Shown: piece after piece, positions 11,053 to 22,866 of the stretch
How the letters are laid out: the number at the start of each line of letters is the position of its first letter
How positions within the stretch are numbered: position 1 is the stretch's first letter
Assembly: GCA_021234155.1 (NCBI GenBank)
Contig: JAJEKV010000017.1
Span: 611,467 to 675,466, forward strand
Length of the DNA: 64,000 nt
Direction: 5' to 3'
Source of the DNA: Isoetes taiwanensis
Lineage: Eukaryota; Streptophyta; Lycopodiopsida; Isoetales; Isoetaceae
Notes under the pieces: model-generated
The model's database searches: none
What the model was told of the DNA's origin: nothing
What the model saw: the letters and a program-made list of their open reading frames with translations, nothing else
Made by a program: the position numbers and the translations under genes

Positions 11053-14000
11053 AACCAAGAAAAATCCCAAGCGAGCTCCTCCCACAAGGTCGCCAAGAAG
11101 AGGAAGCCGACAAAGGATAAGAATCAACCAAAGGATGATGCACCTCCCATTACACCTTTCATGATCGAGAGGGCGGTTCCTATTTCATAAGGACCAAAGA
11201 AGAGTGGCTACTTGTAAGAGGAACCTGGTGAGCCCTCAGAAACGACCATTTTTGTATTTGTACATTTGTGACAGTTTTGGTAAAGAACCCAAAGACTTGG
11301 GCGGCTTCAAGAGATGTGGCGGGGTTAATAGATACCGAGCTCTTGGTATGTATCATATTGCGCACCACATCGACTAAGGGGTCTCAACATGTTTACTCGG
11401 TGGACCCCATTTCTTTAAGCTTCGGTCGTGTCTCCAGAGGACATGCGGGGATTACATTCAGGCCGAATGAAAGCAAAAATTGTAAGTATTGTCTATGTCG
11501 CATAGCCTTAGAAACTTTAATGTTCTTCTTGCGCTAATGGAATGTTTCTTTCCGGGATCTTGTCACCATTTTGAAGGACCCGCTATTGTACAAGGATCCT
11601 ATTTTAACTTCTAGTGCCTCTGTTCCTAAATTATTGAAAGATGCAATGCCCTCTGCTCCAAAACTTACCCTTTCTAAAGCAATGGGGAGCCACTTTGCAA
11701 CCGGGTCGAAGATGTGGAAGAGGAGGAAGAAGTAGAGGAAATCAAGAGGAGGATGTAGAGGAGGAAGAGGAGGAGCCACCTAAAAAAAAAAAGGTAAAAA
11801 GAAATTATTACAAGGCTGGCCCGGTTACAAACCACATCCGCTCTCAAAAGCTGCCGGGGAAGGCCCTTAAGCAAGCTTTAAGCTGTCAGGGACTGGCACG
11901 AAGATAGCAAGCAAAGGAGAAGGATATGGCAAGTAAGAAGTTTCGAGGAAATCGAAGCTGAGATGTCGCGTCTCCGCATCATGCATCTCTCTCAGGATCT
12001 GGGACCCCATTTTGCACCTAAGGATGAGCAAGGTGTAAGACAACCGCAGTCCCATAAAATTTACCGGGCCACTTAACCGCGACCGAAAAGAAAGAATAAG
12101 AGACAGCCCGAATGCAAAGAATGACTCCTCATATTTGTATAGTTGATCCCCGCCCAAAGGCAATGATAAGGAGCCGTAGAGGTTAAGGAAGAGGACGAGA
12201 ACTACAAATACTATGTTTTAGGGGCACCACGGTTTCAAGGCAAGAAGACTGACTATACAAGGAAACAAAGGAGCACTGCTTTTCACAAATCTTTGCCTTT
12301 GTTTACGTGGGTGTCACTGACTCAAAGGCAAAGCTGCTTGCAATGAGCCACAACGTGGTCAATGAGTATCGGATGAGTATGAGCTTCACAGATAAAATTA
12401 AATTCATGCACAAGGAATATGAACTCTTCCGCTTCGAGCACCAAGGTGAGAAAGATATTAAGGAAGACCGGGCTCAGACGGCCTTAAAAGAACAAGCAGT
12501 GTGCTCTTGAGTCTTTAACTAACCTCCACCTCGGATGCGAGCATCTCTTATAAAATATGATAATTATTTTCAGTTAGCTTTCCGGCATGGACGTGTAAGT
12601 ATTTTCTCTCGACCTTCACCTTTGGCTATGCCCGCATGGCTCTTAAATATTTTTTTAACATGCTCGTTGTTTTCTATCTTAGGTCTGGGAGCTACAAGAA
12701 AAAATTTTTGACATGTTCTCTGAGGGCACTTTAAAAACTAAAGGTAAGTCAACGGATTCCAAGAGGAAAAAAGGTGATCCCGCAAAGCAAAAGGATATGG
12801 GCATAATGGCCTGGCGTGAAATGCAAGGCCTAAAAAATGTTGACAAAGTTTGCGAGGTCCTTCAAAAGGTTGTTGATAAACAGTTCACTCTGGAAGAAAT
12901 GCAGAGAGAATTTAAGCAGTAAGCCTACATTACACACTCACATTTTTTCCAATGTTTGTTATTAACCTCTTGGAATGTGTGCAGCCAAAAAGATTGTGCA
13001 CTCTGTCAGCAACAGTTAATGGTTCACCTCAACTGCGACAACTGGGAGAAGGTGCGGGAATTATACCCCACGTGGTCCTCAGACGAGAAAATAAATCAAT
13101 ATGCCACCAACTTTACCAACTGGGTATGTCATTTGTTTCTCCTTCTTGCTGCTTGAGTTTAGGTATTCGTTTTTGTACCTGTGCTATGCGCACATAGCAT
13201 GTGATTGAGGGACCTTGTGGTATTGCTATGCGCGCATAACACTACCACAGGTCCCTCACTCCCATGCTATGCGCGCATAGCACAGGAGTGAGGGAGCTGT
13301 CCTTTTGTTTCTTACAAATTTTTTCGGCTTTCAGAAAAAGAAAGACCCCATGCCACCTGGATTTTTAAACATGGTCCGGCTAGCTAAGGAGGAGCGGTCA
13401 AAGCTGAAAAAGTCTCAAGAAGCTGAGCAGAGTTTGGTGCCTTCGGAGTTTGAAAGATTTGATATGTTTGACCAAAATTCTCTTTATCAGGTGTATCGTG
13501 GGAATTGTGTCAAACTTGACCACACTTTGAGACCTGGCAACTATTCCTTGTGCATAGCTGACATACCTTACGAGTTTAAGTTGCCTGACAGCCGTGGTGA
13601 TGTCTCTTCATTTACGTACGCCGAGTTTGATTCTTTTTTGGGGAGGTTTGTTAAGATAAACATTGCTCCGCCTCGGAGGATTGTCGTCTTCCACTCAACT
13701 AACGAGGGCGGTGATGGTGCAAGCGGCTATGAAGACCCACCGCAAGGTATTGGGTTACGAGGTCGCCATATGGTAAGTGTCTAGTTGTTTTCTCCATGCG
13801 GGCATAGCGAATACAAAGTGTTTCCTTTCTTTGCGAGGTTAAAGGCGAATATTAGGGGGAGGTGGTGGTGCTAGACTTGTCAACGTGTGGGGCTTGATTC
13901 ACATAGGCTACACAACAGATATCGGGGCGAGAAGCCAAATGCACTATAATACTACCGGCATGGATTTTCACAATGCTTTTCAATGCCCGGCCGGTCTTAC

Positions 14001-14510
14001 AAAAGCTCCGCATTGCAGACCCAGTTCACGGGGGCGCATTGTCAATCCCTACCCGGAAGCCTCGAGACTAATTAACACGCTCGAGATGTTCTCGCAACAC
14101 GGAGATTGGGTCGTTGGCCTTTCGAGGATCCGCACCACGTTGGCTTGTGCACTCTGAAGGGCGCGAATGCGTAGCCATTGGCGCCGACGCAGAATGCGAT
14201 TGGCATACATCAAATCCGAAGTGGAGTTCCTTTACGGCTTTGCCGGGACGAAAAATAGGAACTTGGGATCAAGGATAAGGATGGTGTTCCGGCCTTTTCC
14301 TGTTCAGAGCCTGTGCCTCCTTTTACCGGGAACACTGACGATCAAGCTGACTATGTTGAATTGATTCCTGTCGAAGATCCACTTAAGGTCACAGAGGATA
14401 AAAGTCCGGCCGAGTCTGAGGAAAAACTACAAGCTACTAATCCTAAGTCTTCCCAAGCTTCTGAATCAGATGAGGAAATACCTGCAAAGGATGTTCCTTT
14501 AGATATTTAA
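11053..14510 (+). pseudogene. DNA methyltransferase-like protein of element A, multi-exon, decayed
   Basis: Exons recognised by splice signals and by homology to element B are: about 11053-11214 (Lys-rich), 11271-11482, 11530-11900 (with a Glu-rich then Lys-rich stretch), about 12190-12510, 12683-12918, 12985-13123, 13335-13772, and a last exon from about 13850 to the TAA at 14508-14510. The 13335-13772 exon has IADIPYEF followed by a region ending PPRRIVVFHS, like the (D/N)PPY catalytic motif IV and following strand of DNA amino-methyltransferases. The last exon has HYNTTG..FHNAF, PEASRLIN and GDWVVGLS-RIRTTLACAL followed, in a shifted frame, by GRECVAIGADAE. This resembles the AdoMet-binding GSGTT...R-xIGIE motif. 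Motif IV before motif I is the class-beta order. The glycine-rich loop is corrupted and there are stops and frameshifts. The substrate base is unknown. Confidence 0.55.
13181..13283. repeat. three phased palindromes in an intron of the element A methyltransferase gene
   Basis: Palindromes GTGCTATGCGCACATAGCAT (13181-13200), TTGCTATGCGCGCATAACA (about 13223-13241) and CATGCTATGCGCGCATAGCA (13263-13282) lie in the intron between exons 12985-13123 and 13335-13772. Their centres are 42 and 41 bp apart. The spacers pair with each other: GAGGGACCTTGTGGTA upstream and TACCACAGGTCCCTC downstream of the middle unit extend it into a hairpin of about 60 bp. This is the same alternating design as the arrays of element B. 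Confidence 0.75.
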
Positions 14511-14587
14511 AAATTCTGTGCAAAAATTTAAACATTTTATTCTATATGCCCTATTTTAAATGTAATATATTCCATTAATGACTGTCA

Positions 14588-14773
14588 TGTCTATGCGCGC
14601 ATAGGCTTTTCTCTTTTCAGTTGCATTTTGTTGGTCTAAAAAGTTTGTCTTTTACTTTGTCTAAAAACAAGAAAACTTGCTTGTCTTCGAAATGTGGATT
14701 TCTTTAGGCTCACTGCGTTTTTTAAATAAATTATAATTTAATAAGGACTGTCTTGTCTATGCGCGCATAGGCT
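14588..14773. repeat. repeated palindromes with direct-repeat flank at the 3' side of element A
   Basis: GTCTATGCGCGCATAGGC occurs at about 14588-14606 and again at about 14755-14773. Each copy is followed by the same sequence (TTTTCTCTTTTCAGTTGCAT), so this is a direct duplication about 167 bp apart, downstream of the methyltransferase stop codon and inside the right terminal repeat. Confidence 0.7.
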
Positions 14774-14894
14774 TTTCTCTTTTCAGTTGCATTTTGGTGC
14801 TCCACTGCGTTTTTTGGGCTTGTTTTTTTTTTTTAAATGGCTAAAATGCAGAATTTACGTGTTTTTGAAAAAGTAATCTGCAATTGCACCACAG

Positions 14895-14925
14895 GTCATT
14901 AGTGCATTTGCTAGGTCACCTTGTT
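14895..14925 (-). repeat. right terminal inverted repeat of element A
   Basis: This is the exact reverse complement of 5531-5561 over 31 bp, followed outside by TACC, which also precedes the left repeat. It sets the outer end of element A. Confidence 0.75.
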
Positions 14926-17374
14926 TACCATAGAAAGCCCCTATAATTCCAAGAAATCATATGTAGGCACAATCCTCATTTGAAAGTGGTGGCATGTGTG
15001 GGTTAGCAGCTCTTCGAGGAGTTGCAGCAACAACAGCAATTTGCATCAGCAACACCCCAGCAACAATCATTGTATTTGTATCAGAAGTACTTCAAGGGGT
15101 TGCAACAATAGTTGAATTTGTGCCAGTAGCACTATGAGGGATTGTAGCAGCAGCCCCGGTCATATTTACATTGGCAACTATAGCACGAGCATTTACCAGC
15201 AATAGGTGGTCTACTGTGCCTTTCTTCACAGCAGCTGTCACAGTTTGTTAGGTGGACGAAAGATTTGCACCCTACTATGCACTAGTGCAGCAGAACCACC
15301 ATCCTATAATATGTCTCTCACTCGTATAAAGCCTTGTCCACGTAATTCTTGCTACAGAGGTGTGTTATAACCAACATATAGAAAGGTGCCTAATGGAATG
15401 CCATCGATCCGAGCCATCAGATCGGTATTCTCGAAGAGGCGAGCATGCATTCTCCCATGCATGCATTTTCTGGGACTCTAGTTTGTTTGGGGTTCTTCAT
15501 CGACTTCTCATTGGCGTTTTCTCCTCTCTCAGCAGCTATGGCAGCAACAAAGAAAGCAGCAACAAAGTTCTTTTTTTCTTCTTCCGGCAAAGCACAAAGA
15601 ACGCTTGTTCTTCCTTTCTTTCTCTTCCTTTTATTCTTCCTTTCTTTACTTTTTCACGGGGGACTCAAAACCCTTTCTTTACTTTTTCACGGGGGACTCA
15701 AAACAGTGGCTTAGGGTGAGATTCCATTGCCTACACAAAAGCCGGCGGTTATCACATTACACAGGCGCACGCCCTCAAAAATGCCGCCCTTGCTTTCGAT
15801 TCCACTACAAAAATCACGTCTGGCTGAATTGCAGTCGTGGAGCAAATCCGTCGTTGTTGAGGAGCACCTGTCAAGGATCTAGGTCCGATAATTTCTTCCC
15901 ACCGAATTATCGTGGTCTATTCCCTGATAGTTATCCAGTAGTTTGTGGCTTCCCTAGCCTCTCCTCAATGCTCCACATCATCTGCCCAAACTTAAACTAT
16001 CGCTGCGTGTGGAATTAGAGAGCAACTTCGGAAGTTTGTAATCGTTTGATTTGATTGGCTTACTGCTAAAAGCCGGGCACTAACAGGGCCTTACTAACAT
16101 TTTTATTTGGGTGTTGAAAGCAGGGTTCAATTCCCTGCCTTTAATCTTGATCTGCATCTAAGCTTCAAAGCAAGGTTCTATTCCAAACCTCCATTCCTGC
16201 ACAAAAAAATGGACGACTCGCAGAAGGAAATAGCCCCTATATCCTATCTCTGGCCTCTTATCCAAAATCCGACATTCAAGAACAAGTGATTCTACCTCTG
16301 ATCTTGGTTCAAGAACAGGCGATTCTATCTCTAACTAGTGGCAGCTGATTACCAAAACGGCAGCCTGATTTGCTAATTCCTCAGTGAAAACCCTCGACCC
16401 TGGGCGTTAAGGGCGTTAAGGGTGATAACGCCCTGGCCCTCGGGACCGGCAAAAAAAAATTCTTGGGCCATGTGGCCATGGCCAAAATATTTTGGCTCGA
16501 ATTTTTTTTTCGAGTAACCCCTTGAGCCAGGGCGTTATCTACACAGTAGCATTATTAACAAGAGATGCAATAAGATACATCTAAAAACGGGCCAGGGCGT
16601 TATCTACACAGTAGCATTATTAATTAAGAGATGCAATAAGATGTCTCCTTCCATCTTCCATGATACATCTGAAAACGTCCGGCCCTGTGTAGCATGTTTC
16701 GATTGTCAAGAGTCAAACACATCTTGATTAAATTCTTCAAGCGAAGAGTATCTCTCCAACCCTGCTCACACACTCACATCCAAACATGATAGATCAGATG
16801 CATGGGGCCGCAAGCCCCTATCCTCAAATACATGAGGGCCCCTATCCTCAAATACATGTGCCGTCTCCATAACCACTGCTGGAATCTTCAGACGAGCTTC
16901 TTCGGAGGCAAGCAGTTCTTCTGCAACATGAAGCCCAGCATCCTCTCCTTCCACAAACGAGCTCCTGTGGAAATTGGGCTCATCACCAGCAAAAATCCCT
17001 GCCATAGTCCCCTGGATTCAGCCACTGCACTATGCTCAGATGGCCTGCCCATGCCTTCCTATTTCGACAACGCCTTCGATTCTAGAACTTAGACAAAAAA
17101 ACGAACTAAAAAATCTCCCCCTATCTCACCCAACCATTGCTAAAATCATAGTCCCAAACGAATTTCCGAACCTTTGATTTCATTCACATTAATTAATGTG
17201 TATACTCAACTGCATCCCCAGTTGTATAATGTTAAGCCAACTCTTTTTAAATTCAAGAACCCCTTAAGGGCCCTAACAGTTAAAAGGTCAACCAGTAAAG
17301 ATAGTCCTGACTTCCATCAACGATATCTAGCCTTCTTTTTATGTCAAAAATGCCTAGATTCAATGATTTATAAA
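14926..17374. other. anonymous region with short tandem duplications
   Basis: No gene is recognised. Visible structure: a CAA/GCA-rich stretch at 15005-15190; a perfect 33-bp tandem duplication at 15639-15671 and 15672-15704; GGGCGTTA-rich inverted words at 16400-16445; an approximately 66-bp tandem duplication containing CCAGGGCGTTATCTACACAG (about 16524-16590 and 16590-16648); and a 20-odd-bp duplication of CCCCTATCCTCAAATACATG at 16815-16857. A tRNA T-arm-like GGGTTCAATTCCC lies near 16122, but no cloverleaf could be folded. Confidence 0.5.
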
Positions 17375-20300
17375 CTAACATGTTCCACCGGCAAATCTGT
17401 AAGGACCAGGCCTAGCAACTAAGCCATCTACCAACCATCCAGCTGAAGACAAAGCTTGTTTCAATTCACTAAATGTGTTGTCCATCTTCCGATATGAAAC
17501 TTCGAGCAATTTGCTTTCTGATATCACTAAATTGCTCTCTCGCAAATGGTACAAATAAGCAACCTGTAGCATTGCCCGCAAAAGATCTTTGGAACCACTA
17601 GTCTCCTTCAAGGCTACCTATAAGCATTTTTAAATGCAAAACAAATAAGATAATCATGCCTTTTTTATGGACCTTCAAAATGCTTACCATAAAACGTCGT
17701 TCATTAAATGTTAGAAGGTACTTTTCTCTATCGTACAGCGCAAGAAGCTCATCAATTCTACCATTGGGAGTCACATCCATTAATGAACAACCGAGATTTA
17801 AATGGTTTTGGATATATGCAGCTGCACATTTTGCTTCATTGCTTATATATCTACCACCTAACTGCAAAATAAAACAACAAGTGATCATTTTAGCAAACAA
17901 TGAAGCGGTCAACTATTGTCATAACTTGTATTAAATACCACTTCAGCTACATGCAAGTGTGATACGGCATTCAGAATTAGATTATCTAAAATATATCACT
18001 CAGACAAGTTTAAATAGAGACCAATTTTGAACTCTGATCTCATGAAAATTAGGTACCTGAGACTTGGAAGAAATCTTCACAGCATCCATATTGGGGAAAA
18101 TGGGCTCCACATAGTTGACATCCTTCACAGCGAGAACATTGCCAGTTTTGAGATATTCAAGCATAAGAAGGCCTAGCTGTGCCACAAGCCATTAGATTAA
18201 AAAAATAAGGTACAAAGCCAAAAGTTAATACACGTAAGAGCTTTTTGTCGCACTATGTTCTACATTCTGTCCAAGCGGACCACTTCTGCAGAATTCTTTA
18301 AGTCCATCATCTTCTAACAAATTGAATCCTTTAGTTCTTCCAACATAGATAAATCACATTTAAAGAACAACTAATCAGAATATTTCGATGTGCTTACTTG
18401 CTCGATAGGTATTTAACGTATGAAGCTGTACTGCTTCATATGATTTTAAGTTACATAGAACATGCAGTGTTGTCACAGCTGCAAATGTAAGGACTAGCAG
18501 TGGACCAGATGCACCAACATACTTTGATATCCCTATCCCAAGTGCAATACCGAGAGACCTGCTCAACATCCCTTGTGCTTCTCCTTTAGCTATCACCTTC
18601 CAAACCAACATCATATACTCAGCTATTGCAAATTTCAAACAAAAGACGAAGGGAGCTTAACACGCGAATGCAAATGTTTTGTTCCAAAAGTAAGTGACCC
18701 CTCAAGCAAGTACTGGTTGGAAGTCATTTTTCCATCTTTAGGTTCTACCCCATCCTTAGAAGCTTTTTATTATTATAAGAAAAAAAATATTACAGTAATA
18801 TTTATGGAGTATTATTATCATAAGAAATAGTATCTGTCTCATGTATTTGACAGGATGGAGGAGTGATTATTAGCATCTTCCGCAATAGCTTAATGACAAC
18901 ATTTTGCGCTAATGTCAAGGCACTGAACTGGCAAGTTCTAAAAGCTGAAATGCTTAAAAACGTAGATAAAGTTGTACCCATCCACAATTCTGCCTAAGTG
19001 TTTCCAACACCCCATTAGGTGGCGCAGGCAGAGCCCAACTGTGCTTTAACTCTACTTTCTTCCTCTTATTATAGGCATAAAAAGTAGAATTCTGTTGTAC
19101 ATGTGAACTAATAGTTACTCCATGATGTAAAGTAATAAACTCTATTCCTAAATACAATGTTCCTGATTAATAAAAAACCGTCGACTGAGTTCTGTATGGT
19201 CCTAAGCTGCAATGATGGAGGATGTTCATAGTACCCACAACAACAACAAGGAGGCCATTGCATCTGTCTCAAAGACTAGTTGCATTGTCAAAAATATTTT
19301 CAAGTTACTCAATCACTATTGAGAAACTCACCTCTGCATAGTTATGCTGAGCTGCAAATCCGGCATAGAAGCAATTGCGAGTAGCAGACTGAAAACAAAA
19401 AACCAACACGTGATTGCTTTAACTGAAGTTTAGACTAACTCAACAAATTTGTCAACGAAGAAAGGAAGCAAAGTATTAATAATTCAATGTCAAAGAGCAA
19501 TAAATGGAGACTTCATTAGATATATTATAGTCTTGAGAAAGCAGAAATTAACTACCTTTTGTTGCTCAATTTTTACCTGAATTAGACCTGCTGCTGATTT
19601 GCCTGCTCCAGAAGCCGCACCTAGCACAGGAAATAGGTGTGGTACAGCTGGCGTCAACAGCTCAAGTCCATTAGATACATCCTCCAAAAGGTCTGAAAAG
19701 AGCCTCCAACCCTTTGGGTGAACATCAAAATGACGACCATATTTTGATAAGAAAATTTTGCTCATGTAACCGATCCCATCTCTTAGAACCCAGTTCACAG
19801 AAGCTGCTACGGGAATAGCACCTTTGCCCAATCCTATTGCATACAAAAGAGCCTGTATGTAAGAAGACAGAAAACTTACTGTATGTAGGGCCACTGCTGC
19901 CAGTGAGAGAAGAAAAAAAAAACTGCCTTCATATAATAAGTTAAAAGTGTGCTATATCCCAAATCTGGGAGGGAATTCAAAGTTTTGTAGGACAATATGA
20001 CTGGGCCTCAACAAGAAGATAAGTATGAACTTATGCAGAAAATCTAATAATGTGCATAAGAATTTAATTTATGAAATCTGTGTTGGAGAGACCACGCTCC
20101 CATCTGTGTTGAAGAGGCTCGTCTGGAAAAAAAAAAGGGGGACATGTTGAAGATGATGTTAAGCATGGTAGCAGAAAGAACCTGTGTGGTGAGCACTCCA
20201 TTAATTTGACTTGCAAGCACCTGCCCCATTCTCCACAAAGTGTATTCCATGTAATCCTCGGTCACACTGGCAGGATAACCATCTGGTAGCATCACCTGCT

Positions 20301-21018
20301 TTACAAGTTCAACGAGCCGTAAAACACCATCTGCAAACTTCAATCTAACCACCTTATATCTGTGTCTCACTTCCAAATTTGAATTATCTGCAGTTGAGGA
20401 AGGCTCATTTGCCTCCATGTTCATATCCAGCAACTTCGTTGCCTTTTCTTCACTGATATTAGCAACTTCCTCTATAAATTCATCCTTCTCGTAATCCATT
20501 CGAAGCCTAGTCCAACGGCCAGAGCGAATTTCCCAAACAAAATCGCTCCATTTTTCTTCCTTGGCAGCTTGGCTTTTCTGGACTTGAGCAAAAGCAGGAT
20601 TATGTCCTTGAGAAAATAATAGAAGACTACCCAAACAAAATGCAATGATGCTCACTTGCATTGTTTTATTCCCCAAAATCCTACAGAACATTGCCAGGAT
20701 ATTCTCAAACCAGATTTCACTGCCATCATCGGGAATATTATTGGGACTGCCAGAGCTTCCCCCTCCATCTCCATGTCCATTTCCATTTCCATTTCCATTT
20801 CTATTTCCATTTCCATCTGCAGTTCCAGGATAAAAAATTCTGCATTCGGCTTCTCCACAGGGAAGAAAATTCAAGGTTTTAGAGGGCTGGGTCAATCCCG
20901 TATTTCTACAACAAGCTGTAAACGTTATAGTTGCTTGGGTGCTGGGTTTTACCTTGTGCAGCGATCTGGGAGCGATGGTTACGGGGCACCATGCGCCCAG
21001 GAGGATGATGCTTCCCAT
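17375..21018 (-). CDS. RUS1: RUS1-like (ROOT UVB SENSITIVE, DUF647 family) protein, seven exons, intact
   Basis: Exons (minus strand): 21018-20182, 19852-19577, 19388-19332, 18596-18398, 18172-18057, 17861-17688 and 17617-17375. All introns are GT-AG with compatible phases, giving 1902 bp or 633 residues; Arabidopsis RUS1 is about 608. The first exon has a plastid-like N-terminus, a Gly-Asn repeat (about residues 69-90), a membrane segment near residues 120-138 and [20 protein letters not shown]. Then follow [28 protein letters not shown], a short exon encoding an [15 protein letters not shown] motif, [29 protein letters not shown] and the C-terminal [11 protein letters not shown]. In Arabidopsis, RUS1 acts with RUS2 in early seedling UV-B responses and in vitamin B6-linked growth. 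Orthology to RUS1 rather than another RUS paralogue is my judgement from remembered motifs. The gene sits between dead elements and is itself free of stops. Confidence 0.88.
20753..20826 (-). repeat. in-frame hexanucleotide (GGAAAT)n repeat encoding Asn-Gly
   Basis: Near-perfect GGAAAT/GGAGAT hexamers (ATTTCC on plus) encode alternating Gly and Asn/Asp/His in the variable N-terminal linker of the RUS1-like protein, just before its first membrane segment. The repeat lies in exon 1 and keeps the frame. Length is likely polymorphic. Confidence 0.75.
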
Positions 21019-21739
21019 TACAGGGGCTTCAGGTTTAGGGTGCCCTTTGAGATTAACTTAATCTAGCCATTCTTCAAGGTCCGATTGAAGCAGGGTTATA
21101 TTGCATAACCTTCGGAATATTCTCTTTTTGCAGAGTATTCGAGTGATTCCAGTAACTCCTCGAATATGCCACATCGCGAATATTCGTTGCAATGGATCTC
21201 ATTTGGGATGGGTTCACTCATCTTCAATTCCAGTGCATTAGAGGTCCGTCCTGAGCATTTTTGGGTTGCCCCTAAGGGGGCAAACCCTCGTTCATGTGGG
21301 TTTGTGGTATATTACAGGTATATGTCAGTATATGCCTGGAATATGCCAATGACTGCTACAAACCTACTATTGGCTGTAAATTGTCGGTCATTTCCATTGT
21401 TGGTCTGCCACTCTCGAAATCAGCTAACGGGAGAGGCCTCCTCTGGGCAACTGGGGTTCTAGGCCTTCGATTTGATTTGAAAAGGATGCAACACCTTTTT
21501 GAAAGCCTTTGGGATTCATTCTTCAGTACCTGTTGCTGGAACAAAGGGCAAAGATTCGAGTTACACCAGCATTTGCGAGGGTCGGACTCTGGTTATTTTA
21601 CAAGTATGATAAGCGGATAAGTTACTTGCATCTTCTTTGCAATTTGTTCAAATGCTTTTTTGCAGCTTCCTTATAGCTCTGTGGAGCATATTTGTTCTGT
21701 CAAACGTTTAGGCCAGTGCAGCATTCAGTTATAGACAAA

Positions 21740-22866
21740 GTGGAGAACCTGCAGCCTGGATTGAGCGAATTGGGACCCTGAAATGAGAATGCGGCCATCG
21801 ATGGTGCGGCCATCGATGGTGCATTATTGGCATTGATAGCAGCTCCAGGAAGTAGATAGGCATCAACAGGCACCTCATTTCTGAGCAGCAGAATTGCTAA
21901 GAACATATCCTGCAGCTCCAGCTCTCAAGACCTCTTGACTTTTGCCAACCCCTGGCCTCTCAAGCAAAGGACGACCTTGCTCTTCACCTTTGTAGAGTAT
22001 AATGAGTTGGGAAGGCATTGGCTGCCACAAAAGCATGCATAATCATTTACAGACAAGTTACATGTATTGCTCAGTCAATGTAGTAAGTTGAAATACCTGG
22101 CATTGGTGATGTTGCTAGACAAGGCAGCATTTCCTGCAAAGAAGAAAGGATTCAAAGGAGTAATGCTTTTTCCCTGTGTGAACAGACCACAATTGTTAGA
22201 TGCAATTCAAGTTGTACTAAAGGGTTTTTAACATTTATCAGTTCTAAGAAGTTTCTGAGCTATACAAAATGGTTTAAGACTTAAGTTCAATACAGTGCCA
22301 TTTCCAAGCAAGACATTGGAAGGAAAATCCATGTCCAAGCTACTAGCAGCAACAGTAATGATCCAAGGGGCAAGGTTACCAACAGTGGAAGGAGTAGGAC
22401 CACTATTTCCAGCAGAACATGAAACGACAATGCCCTTGTTGACAGCATGAAATGAACCAACAACAATTGCATCTGAAAAATAATCCGGCTGGGGATTTGG
22501 AGATCCTATAGACATGGCAATAACATGCACACCATCCTTCACAGCATCATCAAGGGCTGCAAGCATGTCTTCTTCGAAGCACGATCGTCGCCTTTATGCT
22601 GTGAAGGAATTGGCCAGCAAACCTTGTACATTGCTCTTCCGGCCATGGGGGCTCCTCCTTTGCGCAGTTCCATTTCCAAATCCAAACACATTTGCTTCAA
22701 GCAAATGCACCGGGCAGATTGATGAAGTGTGTGTTCCATGTCCATTTGCATCCACGGCCGATAAACATTCTCTAGTTGCATTCGGGTTTTCCATATTTCT
22801 TCTCATATCCTTTGATATAATACCTTTGCGCCTATAATTTTTCCGCATTAATTTGACGAGAAACAT
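21740..22866 (-). pseudogene. subtilisin-like serine protease (plant subtilase) pseudogene
   Basis: Blocks appear in the order expected for a plant subtilase but in shifting frames. DANGHGTHTSS (22750-22720 region) is the His-motif region. GGAPMAGRAMYKVCW is followed by a frame change into CFEEDMLAALDDAVKDGVHV. Then VIAMSIGSP...FHAVNKGIVVSCSAGNSGPTPSTVGNLAPWIITVAAS (22566-22228) contains the oxyanion-hole Asn region. Downstream come GNAALSSNIT, a LVLCLRGQG-like piece, VPVDAYLLPGAA and FSFQGPNSLNP (about 21780), corresponding to the segment before the catalytic Ser. The Asp motif and the GTSM-type Ser motif were not found. At least three frame changes and a small duplication (21788-21812) make it non-functional. 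There is no sign of processed retroposition. Confidence 0.75.

Larger units (their letters stand above)
5531..14925 (+). mobile_element. element A: TIR transposon with divergent transposase-like and DNA methyltransferase-like genes
   Basis: The boundaries are a perfect 31-bp inverted repeat at 5531-5561 and 14895-14925, each flanked outside by TACC (5527-5530 and 14926-14929), which may be a 4-bp target duplication. Inside are two decayed multi-exon genes transcribed away from each other: a transposase-like gene (minus, 10145 to 6081) and a methyltransferase-like gene (plus, about 11053 to 14510). The intergenic stretch and several introns contain 16-20-bp palindromes with core CTATGCGCGCATAG, often 40-42 bp apart. 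The same gene pair, order and divergent arrangement recur in element B, which supports treating this as one unit. Frameshifts and stops in both genes suggest the copy is dead. Confidence 0.7.

Noticed and set aside
16100-16140. tRNA gene suggested by GGGTTCAATTCCC
   Set aside because: Only a T-arm-like stem-loop is present; D-arm, anticodon arm and acceptor stem could not be built.
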